From Siphonodentalium dalli (Eukaryota > Mollusca > Scaphopoda > Gadilida > Siphonodentaliidae), in contig CP136062.1 of assembly GCA_032622095.1 (NCBI GenBank), positions 224,452,578 to 224,516,577 on the forward strand: a stretch of 64,000 nucleotides of DNA, written 5' to 3'. Below the pieces are notes generated by a model. That model had not been told where the DNA came from and did not search any database. It was given only the letters and a program-made list of their open reading frames with translations. The position numbers and the translations under genes are program-made. The stretch's first letter is position 1; the number at the start of each line of letters is the position of its first letter. This document shows, piece by piece, positions 35,446 through 43,766 of this stretch.

Positions 35446-35702
35446 AAGTGTTTATTACATGCTTGTTCCCAGAAGTACCGTGTTATTGCTGTTCCATATT
35501 TACAAATACTTGTGGAACGTACGTTCCATACGCATCTCGTTGACGTAAAATGACATACATGACGTTCGCCTCAACCATGAAACCGGAACTATAAAATAAA
35601 GTCATCATCACACATGACAAAATACACCCTCTATCTGCCTAAATAAACCTTCTAAGTCTGTATTTTTAATGCACGGATTCTAGGATACGAAGCATGTAAT
35701 AA

Positions 35703-35826
35703 ACACAGAACGACATGATGTGTAAATGGGTTTGTCGATACGGCGCAAGCGCCTCTCATTCTATCCTTCCGCGACAGCACTCGTGCCGTATTGACAAACC
35801 CATTTACACATCATGTCGTTCTGTGT
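35703..35826. repeat. Hairpin with about 41-bp arms
   Basis: 'acacagaacgacatgatgtg' (35703) through 'gtttgtcgatacggc' is repeated inverted as 'gccgtattgacaaac' through 'ctgtgt' (35826), with about 40 nt between. Only one or two mismatches seen. Confidence 0.85.
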
Positions 35827-35889
35827 ATATATTGGATGCTCTATTATTAATCTGGAAGGATGCTCAGGTAATAAAAGCAGACAACAGAT

Positions 35890-35936
35890 TGAGGAAAAGA
35901 TGATACAAGTGCAGAAGGATTCATATTTATTGGTGG
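35890..35936 (+). pseudogene. Possible CTLD first-exon fragment
   Basis: The frame AEGFIFIGGKCL resembles the N-terminal strand of CTLDs and is echoed at 47920-47955 as AEEFTLIGGKCL. No acceptor, no downstream Cys and no donor, so it would be a relic. Identification is weak. Confidence 0.3.
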
Positions 35937-35984
35937 GAAATGTTTAGATATTAAGAACTTATTATATGAACATTACCTAAGGGA

Positions 35985-36158
35985 TAACTACTCGTCAATG
36001 AGTATCCAGTATAGAAAGGGTTAATAAGGTAACTACTCATCAATTAGTATTTAGTATAGAAAGGGTTAATAATGTAACTACTCGTCAATGAGTATTTAGT
36101 ATAGAAATGGTTAATAAGGTAACTTCTCGTCAATGAGTATTTAGTATAGAAAGGGTTA
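35985..36158. repeat. 45-bp tandem repeat, four units
   Basis: Units contain 'ctcgtcaatgagtattta' and 'tagtatagaaagggttaa'. Low divergence. Confidence 0.9.
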
Positions 36159-36400
36159 ACTTACAATTGTTGTAGTTATATCATCACTGGAAGGAAGTCA
36201 ATGATTGGGATTTCTTGATACAAGGGTGTTGAATAAATACAGAACTCGCATCAGAATCTTTTATCTACGTTGTTGTGTTTGTCTCTCATAAAATATATCA
36301 TTGCGCTGTCTGCACAATAAAAGATTTTTGATTCATAAGTGTGTTCTGTCTATTCCTTCACTTGCAAATTATATTTGTTGGTTGTTATAACTCCTTTTTT

Positions 36401-36655
36401 ACCCTGTGCCAATGCATTCTCTTATATATGCGAGTCGACCTTAGGTCGCCTCGCATATATAAGAGAATGCATTGGCCTAACAATTTTTTATCATGTTTTT
36501 TAAATAAATGTTTCTTACAATTTTTAGGACATAAAATAAAAAACATCCATTACCCTGCAGGGAGCCCCACACATATATAGAAGCATATAGAAGAGTGTCG
36601 TCTGCTCATATATATGGTCGACTCGCATATATAAGAGAATGCATTGGCACAGGGT
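36401..36655. mobile_element. Element E, palindrome-ended inverted-repeat element
   Basis: Ends ACCCTGTGCCAATGCATTC and GAATGCATTGGCACAGGGT, each continuing into a 69-bp palindrome (36408-36476 whole; the right one is only half). There is no TTAA end here, so it looks like a free copy of the module nested in the A, B and C family elements. The interior has a 'gagccccacacatatatag' patch related to 43660-43740. Confidence 0.65.
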
Positions 36656-36798
36656 AAAAAATCCCGACTTCCGACTGGATTTGATATGGCGGGTCACATA
36701 TTTACACTCAACCGAGTCAAGTGGCAGATTAGAAGAGCATTGAGCGCCTAGATATGTCAAGTTGAGCTCCAGTGTAACTGACATTTTTATTTTGACTC

Positions 36799-37053
36799 TG
36801 CAGTCACCTTTCCTCCTGACTCAGTGTAATCAACATCTATTTTTTTCTTTACAGTCGTCTTGGATTCGACAGTCTTTCCTCCTGACTCAGTGTAATCAAC
36901 ATCTATTTTTTTCTTTACAGTCGCCTTGGATCAGACAATCTTTCCTCCTGACTCAGTGTAATCAACATCTATTTTTTTCTTTACAGTCACCTTGGATTTG
37001 ACAGCCTTTCCTCCTGTCTCTGTGTAATCAACATTTTAATTTTTACTTTACAG
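36799..37053 (+). repeat. 66-bp tandem array of splice acceptors
   Basis: Acceptors ending 'ttctttacag' occur at 36854, 36920, 36986 and 37053, with an earlier partial one (ctgcag, about 36798). Each is followed by 'tc(g/a)ccttggat' and 'tttcctcctgactcagtgta', copies of the first 30 bases of the CTLD-3 exon. The upstream copies meet an in-frame TAA after about 12 codons, so only the last acceptor gives the full exon. Confidence 0.88.
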
Positions 37054-37234
37054 TCGCCTTGGATTCAACAGTCTTTCCACCTGACGCAGTGTTCTATCCA
37101 CCTACGCTCTCACATTACTGGCATGTTCCTACTGAGATGAGTCGAGATGAAGCTATCTTCGAATGTCAAATTTATGGCGGCCTGATATCAAACATTTACG
37201 ATGAACAGTGGTTTGACTTCTTAAATCGAGACAT
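37054..37234 (+). CDS. CTLD-3, first-half exon
   Basis: A 181-nt exon, the same length as 2901-3081, between acceptor tttacag and donor GTGAGT. It reads ALDSTVFPPDAVFYPPTLSH, then YWHVPTEMSRDEAIFECQIY and GGLISNIYDEQWFDFLNRD. The W-x-V strand, the S-R-D-E-A..EC helix and the G-G-L-I turn fit a CTLD first half. The first two cysteines seen in CTLD-2 are absent, so this domain would lack the N-terminal disulfide. Phase 1 to 2 matches the exon at 40042. Both its edges are tandemly duplicated in the flanking introns. Confidence 0.75.
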
Positions 37235-37393
37235 GTGAGTATGGTCATGAGCCGATATATATACATAAAATGTCCATTATGCGCATGTAATCTAATATTC
37301 GGCCGCTTAAATCGAGACATGTGAGTATGGTCATGAGCCGATAATATATACATAAAATGTCCATTATGCGCATGTAATCTAATATTCGGCCGC
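37221..37393 (+). repeat. 86-bp tandem duplication of exon end plus donor
   Basis: 37221-37306 and 37307-37393 both contain 'ttaaatcgagacatgtgagt' and 'catgtaatctaatattcggc'. The second copy gives a spare donor downstream of the real one, following a copy of the last 14 exon bases. Confidence 0.92.
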
Positions 37394-38374
37394 TAATCGT
37401 TATTTTTATAACGATTAAAAAAAAATCCGAAGTTAGCCGAAGATCACGTGATCATCGGCCACATCACATGATTGTCACGTGTAAACAGAAGCATAGTCAC
37501 ATGATCGACCACGTGGTAACTCATTGACAACGCATAGATATTCAACGATACCATAAGTTTGCACGCGCAAAGCGATCATGAATTCCATCGCGGCTTTTGA
37601 CGTTTGTCGCATAATGGGAGAACACTGCGAATGCAAATACATCGTGTTCTCACAATTAAACGTCTTTAGAGTGTTATTATTATATGTATCGCGATGTGTT
37701 GTTATTATAAACCCATGCCGAATTTTACGTAGGATCTGGACACTAGAATGTTTACGATATGATAATTGTCTATTAGTATTAACTGTGCAAGTCTTCGCAT
37801 ATATGCAATCTTTATATGAATATATAATATAATTTGACTATTCCGGTAACGAAAAAAAGAGAAACACGAGCACATGTTTATATAGATAACTGACCGTAAA
37901 ACCGAAATAATATACGATAATTTATTTATACATCGTGGTAGAATATACTTATTAATATATCAAAGTCTTCATCTGTGATTTATTTTACAGTGAACGCTCT
38001 TTATTTAGTCATGGTAAAGGAAAATTGGGACTCGACTTAGAACAGTTGTCATCGTGATTATTTACTGTTTACACCAATACACGTAAATACATGCACACGA
38101 ACTTGCGATATACATGCTTTATATATCCGTCAAAGTCGTAGCAATTTCCGGTTTATTAAACTCTTTTTATTCGCACCATATAAGGAATACTCTTAACATG
38201 GAACGCTCTTTATTGAGTCATAGTGAAGGAAAATGGGTACTCAAGTTGTCATCGTGAATACTTTACTAAATTATTCATCAATATACACCCCACTTTAACT
38301 GCAATGGTAAGTATTCGTAACCATGACTGACTCGTCAAATGAAACGCTCTTTATTTGGTATATGTATTGGTTTT
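37394..38374. other. Intron, palindromic patch and short repeats
   Basis: Includes 'agatcacgtgatcatcggcc' style palindromes (37430-37480) and two related phrases 'acgctctttatttagtcat' and 'acgctctttattgagtcat' (37995, 38204). No plus-strand exon seen. Confidence 0.45.
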
Positions 38375-38773
38375 TTAGCGATAGGTTCGATTGGATATAC
38401 TCACGACTGGAAGCTCCGGCAAATTTATATTCTTTACGGGAGTTGACGTTTTTCTTGGGATGGCATTCTCGTCGGTGGTCCATTTGTTTAACGCGGGGGT
38501 TGCATTTCCTCTGAGTTGTCGTCGGTAGCCACTGTTCGGGCCAAGTGTATTCGCGTTGTGCTCAAAACACATTTTTTCGAAGTGGACGGAACAAATTCAG
38601 GACTATTTCGTTGGCAACTACTTCAATAGTTTCTGATTTTGAGTAACGGGTTTCCCACAGAAATCCCACCAAATGTCACGTAAACGAACGTCGTTTGGAA
38701 ATGAATGCAGAATTATACCTAATTGAGAGTCACTATACCGGCCACAGCCGAAAACACTGCATTTATTTGGCAT
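38375..38773 (-). pseudogene. THAP zinc-finger domain pseudogene
   Basis: Minus-strand reading from ATG at 38773 gives MPNKCSVFGCGRYSDS, LHSFPNDVRLRDIWWDFCGK, then, after three in-frame stops (TAG, TAG, TGA), CSVHFEKMCFE and RRQLRGNATPALNKW. This is the C2CH THAP domain in order: C-x4-C, the F-P and W residues, C-S-x-H-F and a Pro-containing AVPTL-like box. THAP proteins bind DNA and occur both as host regulators and in P-element and Kolobok-like transposases; which one this was is unclear. All three stops lie within about 11 codons between the two halves, in one continuous frame. An intron is less likely because no splice sites are seen there. It lies inside the CTLD-3 intron on the opposite strand. 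Confidence 0.75.
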
Positions 38774-39599
38774 TGTCACGAATGAATTGTAAATACGGGA
38801 CAATCGGGGCATATATATGGAAACAACATCGTGAACACTCACCCGAATAGAGTTCACATGTCGGCTCGTGTTTTTATAAGCTTTATTTCTGACACGAAAG
38901 TGTTATCTACCCCGCTCAATCGGCCTTCTATATTTCTTGTCAAAACAGTAACTTTCCAAGCAGCACTTATGACAAATCACAAGTGAAGATAACTCACCGG
39001 GCGTTGAAAATTCACCACGTGTACACAATGTTATTGACATGCCATGCCCCGCAGTAATTCCATTACACTCACGCGCTCGATTCCGCATTTTCCATCGCCA
39101 CTCATATGACGTCATATAGGTAGACACAATTAACTCTGACTCCGATTCCGTGTTTTTAATTAGTTTACTCATTTGACGTCATATGAGGATTTGCGACGGA
39201 GATAGCCGACAACCGGTGGGGGTATTATTTATTTATTTCTAGGCTTATTTATTACGCGATTGTTATGGGACTTGGATCATTGTGATCACAATAGGGGTGG
39301 CTTTCCGATAGTGTTTTGTTGTTTCATCGGGATAGCAATCCTTTAAGTGGAAATAATTTAAGTTCGCTTAATCATAAATAATCTATTTATACTATGCTTA
39401 AGTTCATTTATTTGCACTTAAGCACAATTATTTACATCCACCATACATTAGAAGTTCAAACATGTGGAAGCCTATTTTATTTTTAAGGGAAGATCTATAT
39501 TGGTGGGGAATATATTTACATTATTATTAAATATTTTTTCTTAAGCGCAAATGTTTGATCACCCCAACGGGAGTGTTTCCATCACATTAAATTGTAACT
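38774..39599. other. Region upstream of the THAP copy, nothing firm
   Basis: A minus-strand open frame (39172-38903) of 89 residues contains CHKCCLESYC but has no recognised domain. It could be former 5' sequence of the THAP copy or chance. Confidence 0.35.
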
Positions 39600-39609
39600 T
39601 CTATTCACA

Positions 39610-40030
39610 GAGCCTCTATATAGTGTGTCTGACATTTGGAGAATGAGGTCCCCAGAGGGTGAATTTAGTGACGCTATCCTACATCACCCTCTGGGGACCT
39701 AATTCTGCTTAGTCCTCATCTTCTGGGGAGTTTCTATTGTCTCAAATGAAAATTGTTTTTAGTGACTTTTTCCCTTCTGTTGAGTTTATATATCCCCTAA
39801 TTTGCAGAAGGTAAAATGCTTAATCGAGGTGCTTAATGGGTGAACATCACCAACTTCAATTGGAGAACATCATTCTGATCCTAGGTCTCCCACGGCAGTT
39901 GAGGCCAAAGCAGAATGAGGTCACCAGAGGGTGAATTTGTTGACATTAGCACACCGTGTGGGATAGCGTCACTAAATTCACCTCCTGGGGACCTCATTCT
40001 GTAAATGTCAGACACACTAAATTCAGGCTT
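39610..40030. mobile_element. Foldback element F at the CTLD-3 splice acceptor
   Basis: Flanked by tctattcaca (39600-39609) and gctattcaca (40031-40040), 9 of 10 identical, a 10-bp target duplication. The right copy supplies the last bases of the splice acceptor of the next exon. Arms: 'agtgtgtctgacatttggag' and 'gtaaatgtcagacacactaa', each with an inner 'ggtccccagagggtgaattt' palindrome. Mutator-like by target length. Confidence 0.85.
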
Positions 40031-40041
40031 GCTATTCACAG

Positions 40042-40265
40042 ATTTGGTGGAGATATCTTGAACATTACATCAGACATGTGGACAGGTGTGAACCAGGATG
40101 GTGTAGGCTTTCCAACATTGGCGTGGTTTTACAAGACGGTCGACCTCTCATCTTGGAACTCTACTGCGTTGATTGGGAATCTGAATGAAAGCTGTTTCCT
40201 GCTGAATTGGGATGAGATTCTGTCCGAGAATTCCTGCTCTGAGAATCACACAGTCCTGTGCGAAT
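40042..40265 (+). CDS. CTLD-3, second-half exon
   Basis: A 224-nt exon after acceptor ctattcacag and before GTGAGT, phase 2 in and phase 1 out. It reads FGGDILNITSDMWTGVNQDG, then AWFYKTVDLSSWNSTALIGN and LNESCFLLNWDEILSENSCS followed by ENHTVLCEC. The W-T-G core, the two late cysteines and the L-C-E end fit a CTLD second half. The calcium and sugar motifs (EPN or QPD, WND) are missing, so a non-carbohydrate or calcium-independent role is more likely. Several N-x-S/T sites are present. The polypyrimidine region in front of it is largely supplied by a transposon arm. Confidence 0.78.
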
Positions 40266-40480
40266 GTGAGTTTCATGTAATTAGGCTCTATCTGACGACA
40301 CTAGTTAAATTTCGGGAGATCTAATTCTTTTAAAGTGATTATGAAAAGTTCTGACTGTTGTGGTCTCCAGAGTCCCAGTCTTATCAGTCTTTGCAGTCTG
40401 GTGAGCGACTCCACAGTCTTTGACGGTCTTGTTATAACTATGACCTCTTTGGGTGAAATAAATATTCCTGCTGATATGCA

Positions 40481-40705
40481 AACGTTGTAGTAACCATATC
40501 AACAGTTGTAGTAACCATAACCATATCAACAGTTGTATTAACCATAGCAGCAGTTGTATAAATCATAGCAACAGTTGTATTTACCACAACACTAGTTGTA
40601 TTAACCATAGCAACAGTTGTATTAACCATAGCAACAGTTGTATTAACCATAACAACAGTTGTATTAACCATAGCAACAATTAATTGTATTAACCATAGCA
40701 ACAGT
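40481..40705. repeat. 21-bp tandem repeat
   Basis: About ten units of 'gtattaaccatagcaacagtt' with small changes. Open frames on the minus strand here are repeat artefacts. Confidence 0.92.
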
Positions 40706-40978
40706 TCAAGCTGGAATCAAAGTTTGATTCAGTGATCAAACTGTAAATAAAGCTTCCTTTTCGGGCGATGTGTGCCCAATCATCTTTTATTGCACTAGAA
40801 GACATGTATTTAAGAAATGCCTTGAAGATCAACTGGGGTAATTGGATTTTAACCAGCAGAGTAATGAAACGTGTGTGAATCCCAATGGTCGGTCAAAAAC
40901 AATGACCCAAATCGATCTTCAAGCTATTTCTTATAATCATATACCAGAACATTTTAATAGAACATTAACCCTTTACCC

Positions 40979-41145
40979 AACAGAACGGCCCTGTGCCAAT
41001 GATTTCTCTTATATATGCGAGTCGACCATAGGTCGCCTCACATATATAAGAGAATGCATTGGCTTAACATATTAAAAATGATAAAATTGTTAAAGAATGT
41101 AAGAAAAAAATTTGGGCGTTTTTGGCCGTTTTGTTGGGTAAAGGG
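40979..41145. mobile_element. TTAA MITE, family A, internally deleted
   Basis: TTAA at 40975-40978 and 41146-41149, full CCCTTTACCCAACA and TGTTGGGTAAAGGG ends, only one palindrome (about 40995-41062), 167 bp. Confidence 0.85.
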
Positions 41146-41149
41146 TTAA

Positions 41150-41484
41150 TAACATGAACAACTTTTCATGCATACCAAAACAATTGTTAGTAACATATTG
41201 TTCATAATTCTAACATAATCTTCCAATAACAACATGCAGCGAGCACATGCACAGGATCGGCTTGAAGTGATGTAGGAGGTTCATCACATTTTATGAAGTG
41301 GAGGCTGCAGTTATTGATTGATGAACCTCGGAAACGTTCATATAAACAATATGGTGATTTGTACTAATTCTTATGGGTGTTAATTGTGTGAATGTAGAGG
41401 GTGTGTGATTATTTATTTTTAATGATTGCACTGACATGTAAATTTGTTCATGAGATGAGTCATATAATATGATTTATATTTCAG
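41150..41484. other. Intron before the EGF exon, nothing recognised
   Basis: AT-rich, ending in the acceptor tract 'atgatttatatttcag'. Confidence 0.5.
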
Positions 41485-41613
41485 ACAATCCGAGAATGAG
41501 GGTGTGTCAATCCAACCCATGCCTCAATGGTGGAACCTGTCAGCAAAATATCAGGAACAACAGTTATTACTGTGACTGTGTGCTAGGGTTTAACGGCACA
41601 CATTGTGAAAACA
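41485..41613 (+). CDS. EGF-like domain exon
   Basis: A 129-nt, phase 1 to phase 1 exon between atttcag and GTGAGT. It reads [20 protein letters not shown], then [20 protein letters not shown] and EN, with the six EGF cysteines spaced C-x4-C-x5-C-x10-C-x1-C-x8-C. It lacks the D-x-D/N-E start of calcium-binding EGF domains. NNS and NGT are possible glycosylation sites. In the protein it would follow CTLD-3 as a spacer or interaction module. A lectin domain followed by EGF, a Thr-rich stalk and a membrane helix recalls the selectin and thrombomodulin/CD93 layouts, but no orthology is claimed. Confidence 0.88.
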
Positions 41614-41779
41614 GTGAGTTAAATTAACTTATAAAAAATCCCATTATGTATTGGATAATAAGAGACATATATTTGCTTTAAAACAAAATTCAAAAATAGA
41701 AATAAAAATAAGTACATCTGAAATCTTAACATAATATTATACAACTTCTGTTATCCTTGTCAACTTTCCTCATACTTAA

Positions 41780-43188
41780 ACCAGCTAGTTATATCGGTAG
41801 AGCGAGATGCTAGTTTATGTCCGAGGTGTATACAGGCAAATATCCACAATAAAATAATGCACCCACTAGTCTGTTGCATTGCATATTATTGTGGTATTAT
41901 CAGTTGATATATTGCAGTTGGTTACACACATCCTACCTTTATAATTTATAGTATAACCACATCTGAATGGGGCCACGGGTGAAGACTACTTTTATACATA
42001 TGATCCAAATAATTTATGTGGATTTAGGCAGGGATGTTGCATTTTATTTGTGGGATCTGCTTTATTTTCTCTCATTATGTTCACTGTCGGATACCCGTTT
42101 AGGTTTGGACATTTCAAGATGGCGGCGCCCAGTGGACAGGATAAACGTTAAGTGTATATATTGTCTTCAAGCATCAATTAACGACATCTTTCGGTGATCC
42201 ACCTTTAAACAGTTATGTAGGAATTTGTATGCCCAACGCCTACGTAACATTTTATGTATTGTCGTGGATAGATTAGGCTACCACACATCTTTGGAATGCA
42301 AAACCGGCGTTATTTTTGTTGTCTAACTCTGAAAAACGACCTTTGAAAATAAAAAAATGTTCAGGTTCAGATTCGCAATATTTCCGATGATTTTGTTCAA
42401 GTTCAGAAACAATTTTTGTTCAGGTTCGGACACATCAAAACCTCACCGAGAAGCGATTTATCCATGCCATATTTTTCCAAGTCGAGACAATTTTGTTTGT
42501 CAGAAGAGCAACAGAGTATAATGCCGCAACCAAAGAAACAATCTTGTTTGAACTGGAATGAATTCAAACTCTGGATATCATCCCTTTATTCTATTTCAAT
42601 AAATACCACTCAGGTATACATTAGAACTCGACTAATTTGATGCTTACAACCAGCAACATAGCTCACACTGTCATAATATCAGTATGTGCATTTCTTCCAT
42701 GTCAGGTATATCCCTAGCAACCATTGCTATCCACATAAATACTTGTGCTATATTTTAGTCAGGCTTACCATAACAATAACTTTGTTATATATGGAAGTTA
42801 GTTTGATAAAATTATCATAATATCAGCCATATGTGCATTTCTTCAATGCCGGGTAGTTGCCTAGCAGCCATTGCTAAGGAAGGCCATGTCGTGAACGCCT
42901 CCATATCATCTGAAAATGTTCAGTAGTGCATGAGGAACATACATGCCATAAATAAATAAAAACATGCCAGAAAATAAATAGGTAACCGATTGTGCCTGTT
43001 TTTATCAGAATTACACATCCTAGACCATGGACACCCTCCAATTTCGCATAAATGTGCGTTTGGCATTGTACATCAATTCGCATAAATGCACGTTTGGCAT
43101 CAAAGGAGTTAAAGTCCGTTATAGGACACTATATGGATGGTTCTCGGACGTAAACTAGCATCTCGCTCCACCGATATAACTAGCTGGT
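41780..43188. mobile_element. TTAA-flanked 1.4-kb non-autonomous element
   Basis: TTAA at 41776-41779 and 43189-43192. Ends of about 45 bp are inverted: 'accagctagttatatcggta' on the left and 'ccgatataactagctggt' on the right. The interior has no transposase frame; it holds a 'gacatttcaagatggcggcg' patch and two partial repeats near 42690 and 42830. The ends do not resemble the C3T3 families. Confidence 0.75.
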
Positions 43189-43355
43189 TTAAGAACGGGG
43201 AAACTTGGAATACCATTTCCCCTACATCAATTTTTAAACTATAGCCTTTACGTCATCATTTTCCAGACTTAATCACCTCATTCTATTTGAATAGGATGCT
43301 TCATAACATTTCAATTTAAAATTATATTAAATATCGTGGTGAATGTACTGATTTG

Positions 43356-43655
43356 ATTAACAATTATAACTGCTGGTATGACGGGAACTGTACTGATTTG
43401 ATCAACAATTATAACTCTAATTTTGTAGACATAGATGATTGCTTGCCGAATCCATGTTGGTATGATGGGAACTGTACTGATTTGATCAACAATTATAACT
43501 CTAATTTTGTAGACATAGATGATTGCTTGCCGAATCCATGTTGGTATGATGGGAACTGTACTGATTTGATCAACAATTATAACTCTAATTTTGTAGACAT
43601 AGATGATTGCTTGCCGAATCCATGTTGGTATGATGGGAACTGTACTGTCTATTAA
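43356..43655 (+). repeat. 84-bp tandem array of partial EGF exons
   Basis: Three 84-bp units, 28 codons each, with an open frame across the whole array: 'DIDDCLPNPCWYDGNCTDLI' then NNYNSNFV. DIDDC.PNPC...G.C.D.IN.Y is the first half of a calcium-binding EGF domain, but cysteines 4 to 6 are missing in every unit. Each unit contains 'ctctaattttgtag' right before ACATAGATGAT, which could be a splice acceptor followed by a phase 1 exon start as in 41485. The array is therefore best read as repeated acceptor plus exon start, not as a functional polypeptide, although the alternative of a translated repeat cannot be excluded. Confidence 0.7.
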
Positions 43656-43752
43656 CCCATAGAGAGCCCCACACAGCCTGGAGCAGACGACACTATGTAG
43701 TGCATGCTTCCATCTGTGTGAGGCTCCCTGTGGGTTGATATGGCGGGTCACA
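43655..43752. repeat. Small inverted repeat, possible TTAA MITE
   Basis: 'ttaacccatagagagcccca' and 'gaggctccctgtgggttga' are partly inverted. A related patch and the following 'gatatggcgggtcaca' occur at 36550-36705. Confidence 0.4.
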
Positions 43753-43766
43753 AATAGTTAATGTGA

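Noticed and set aside
36762-37001. Plus-strand frame of 79 codons with a repeating FLLTQCNQHLFFSLQS pattern
   Set aside because: It reads the acceptor array in a frame different from the CTLD exon and crosses polypyrimidine tracts.
40438-40701. Minus-strand frame rich in MVNTTVA
   Set aside because: Translation of the 21-bp tandem repeat.
43311-43751. Minus-strand 146-codon frame
   Set aside because: It is the mirror of the 84-bp EGF-type array; the plus strand has the domain-like cysteine pattern.
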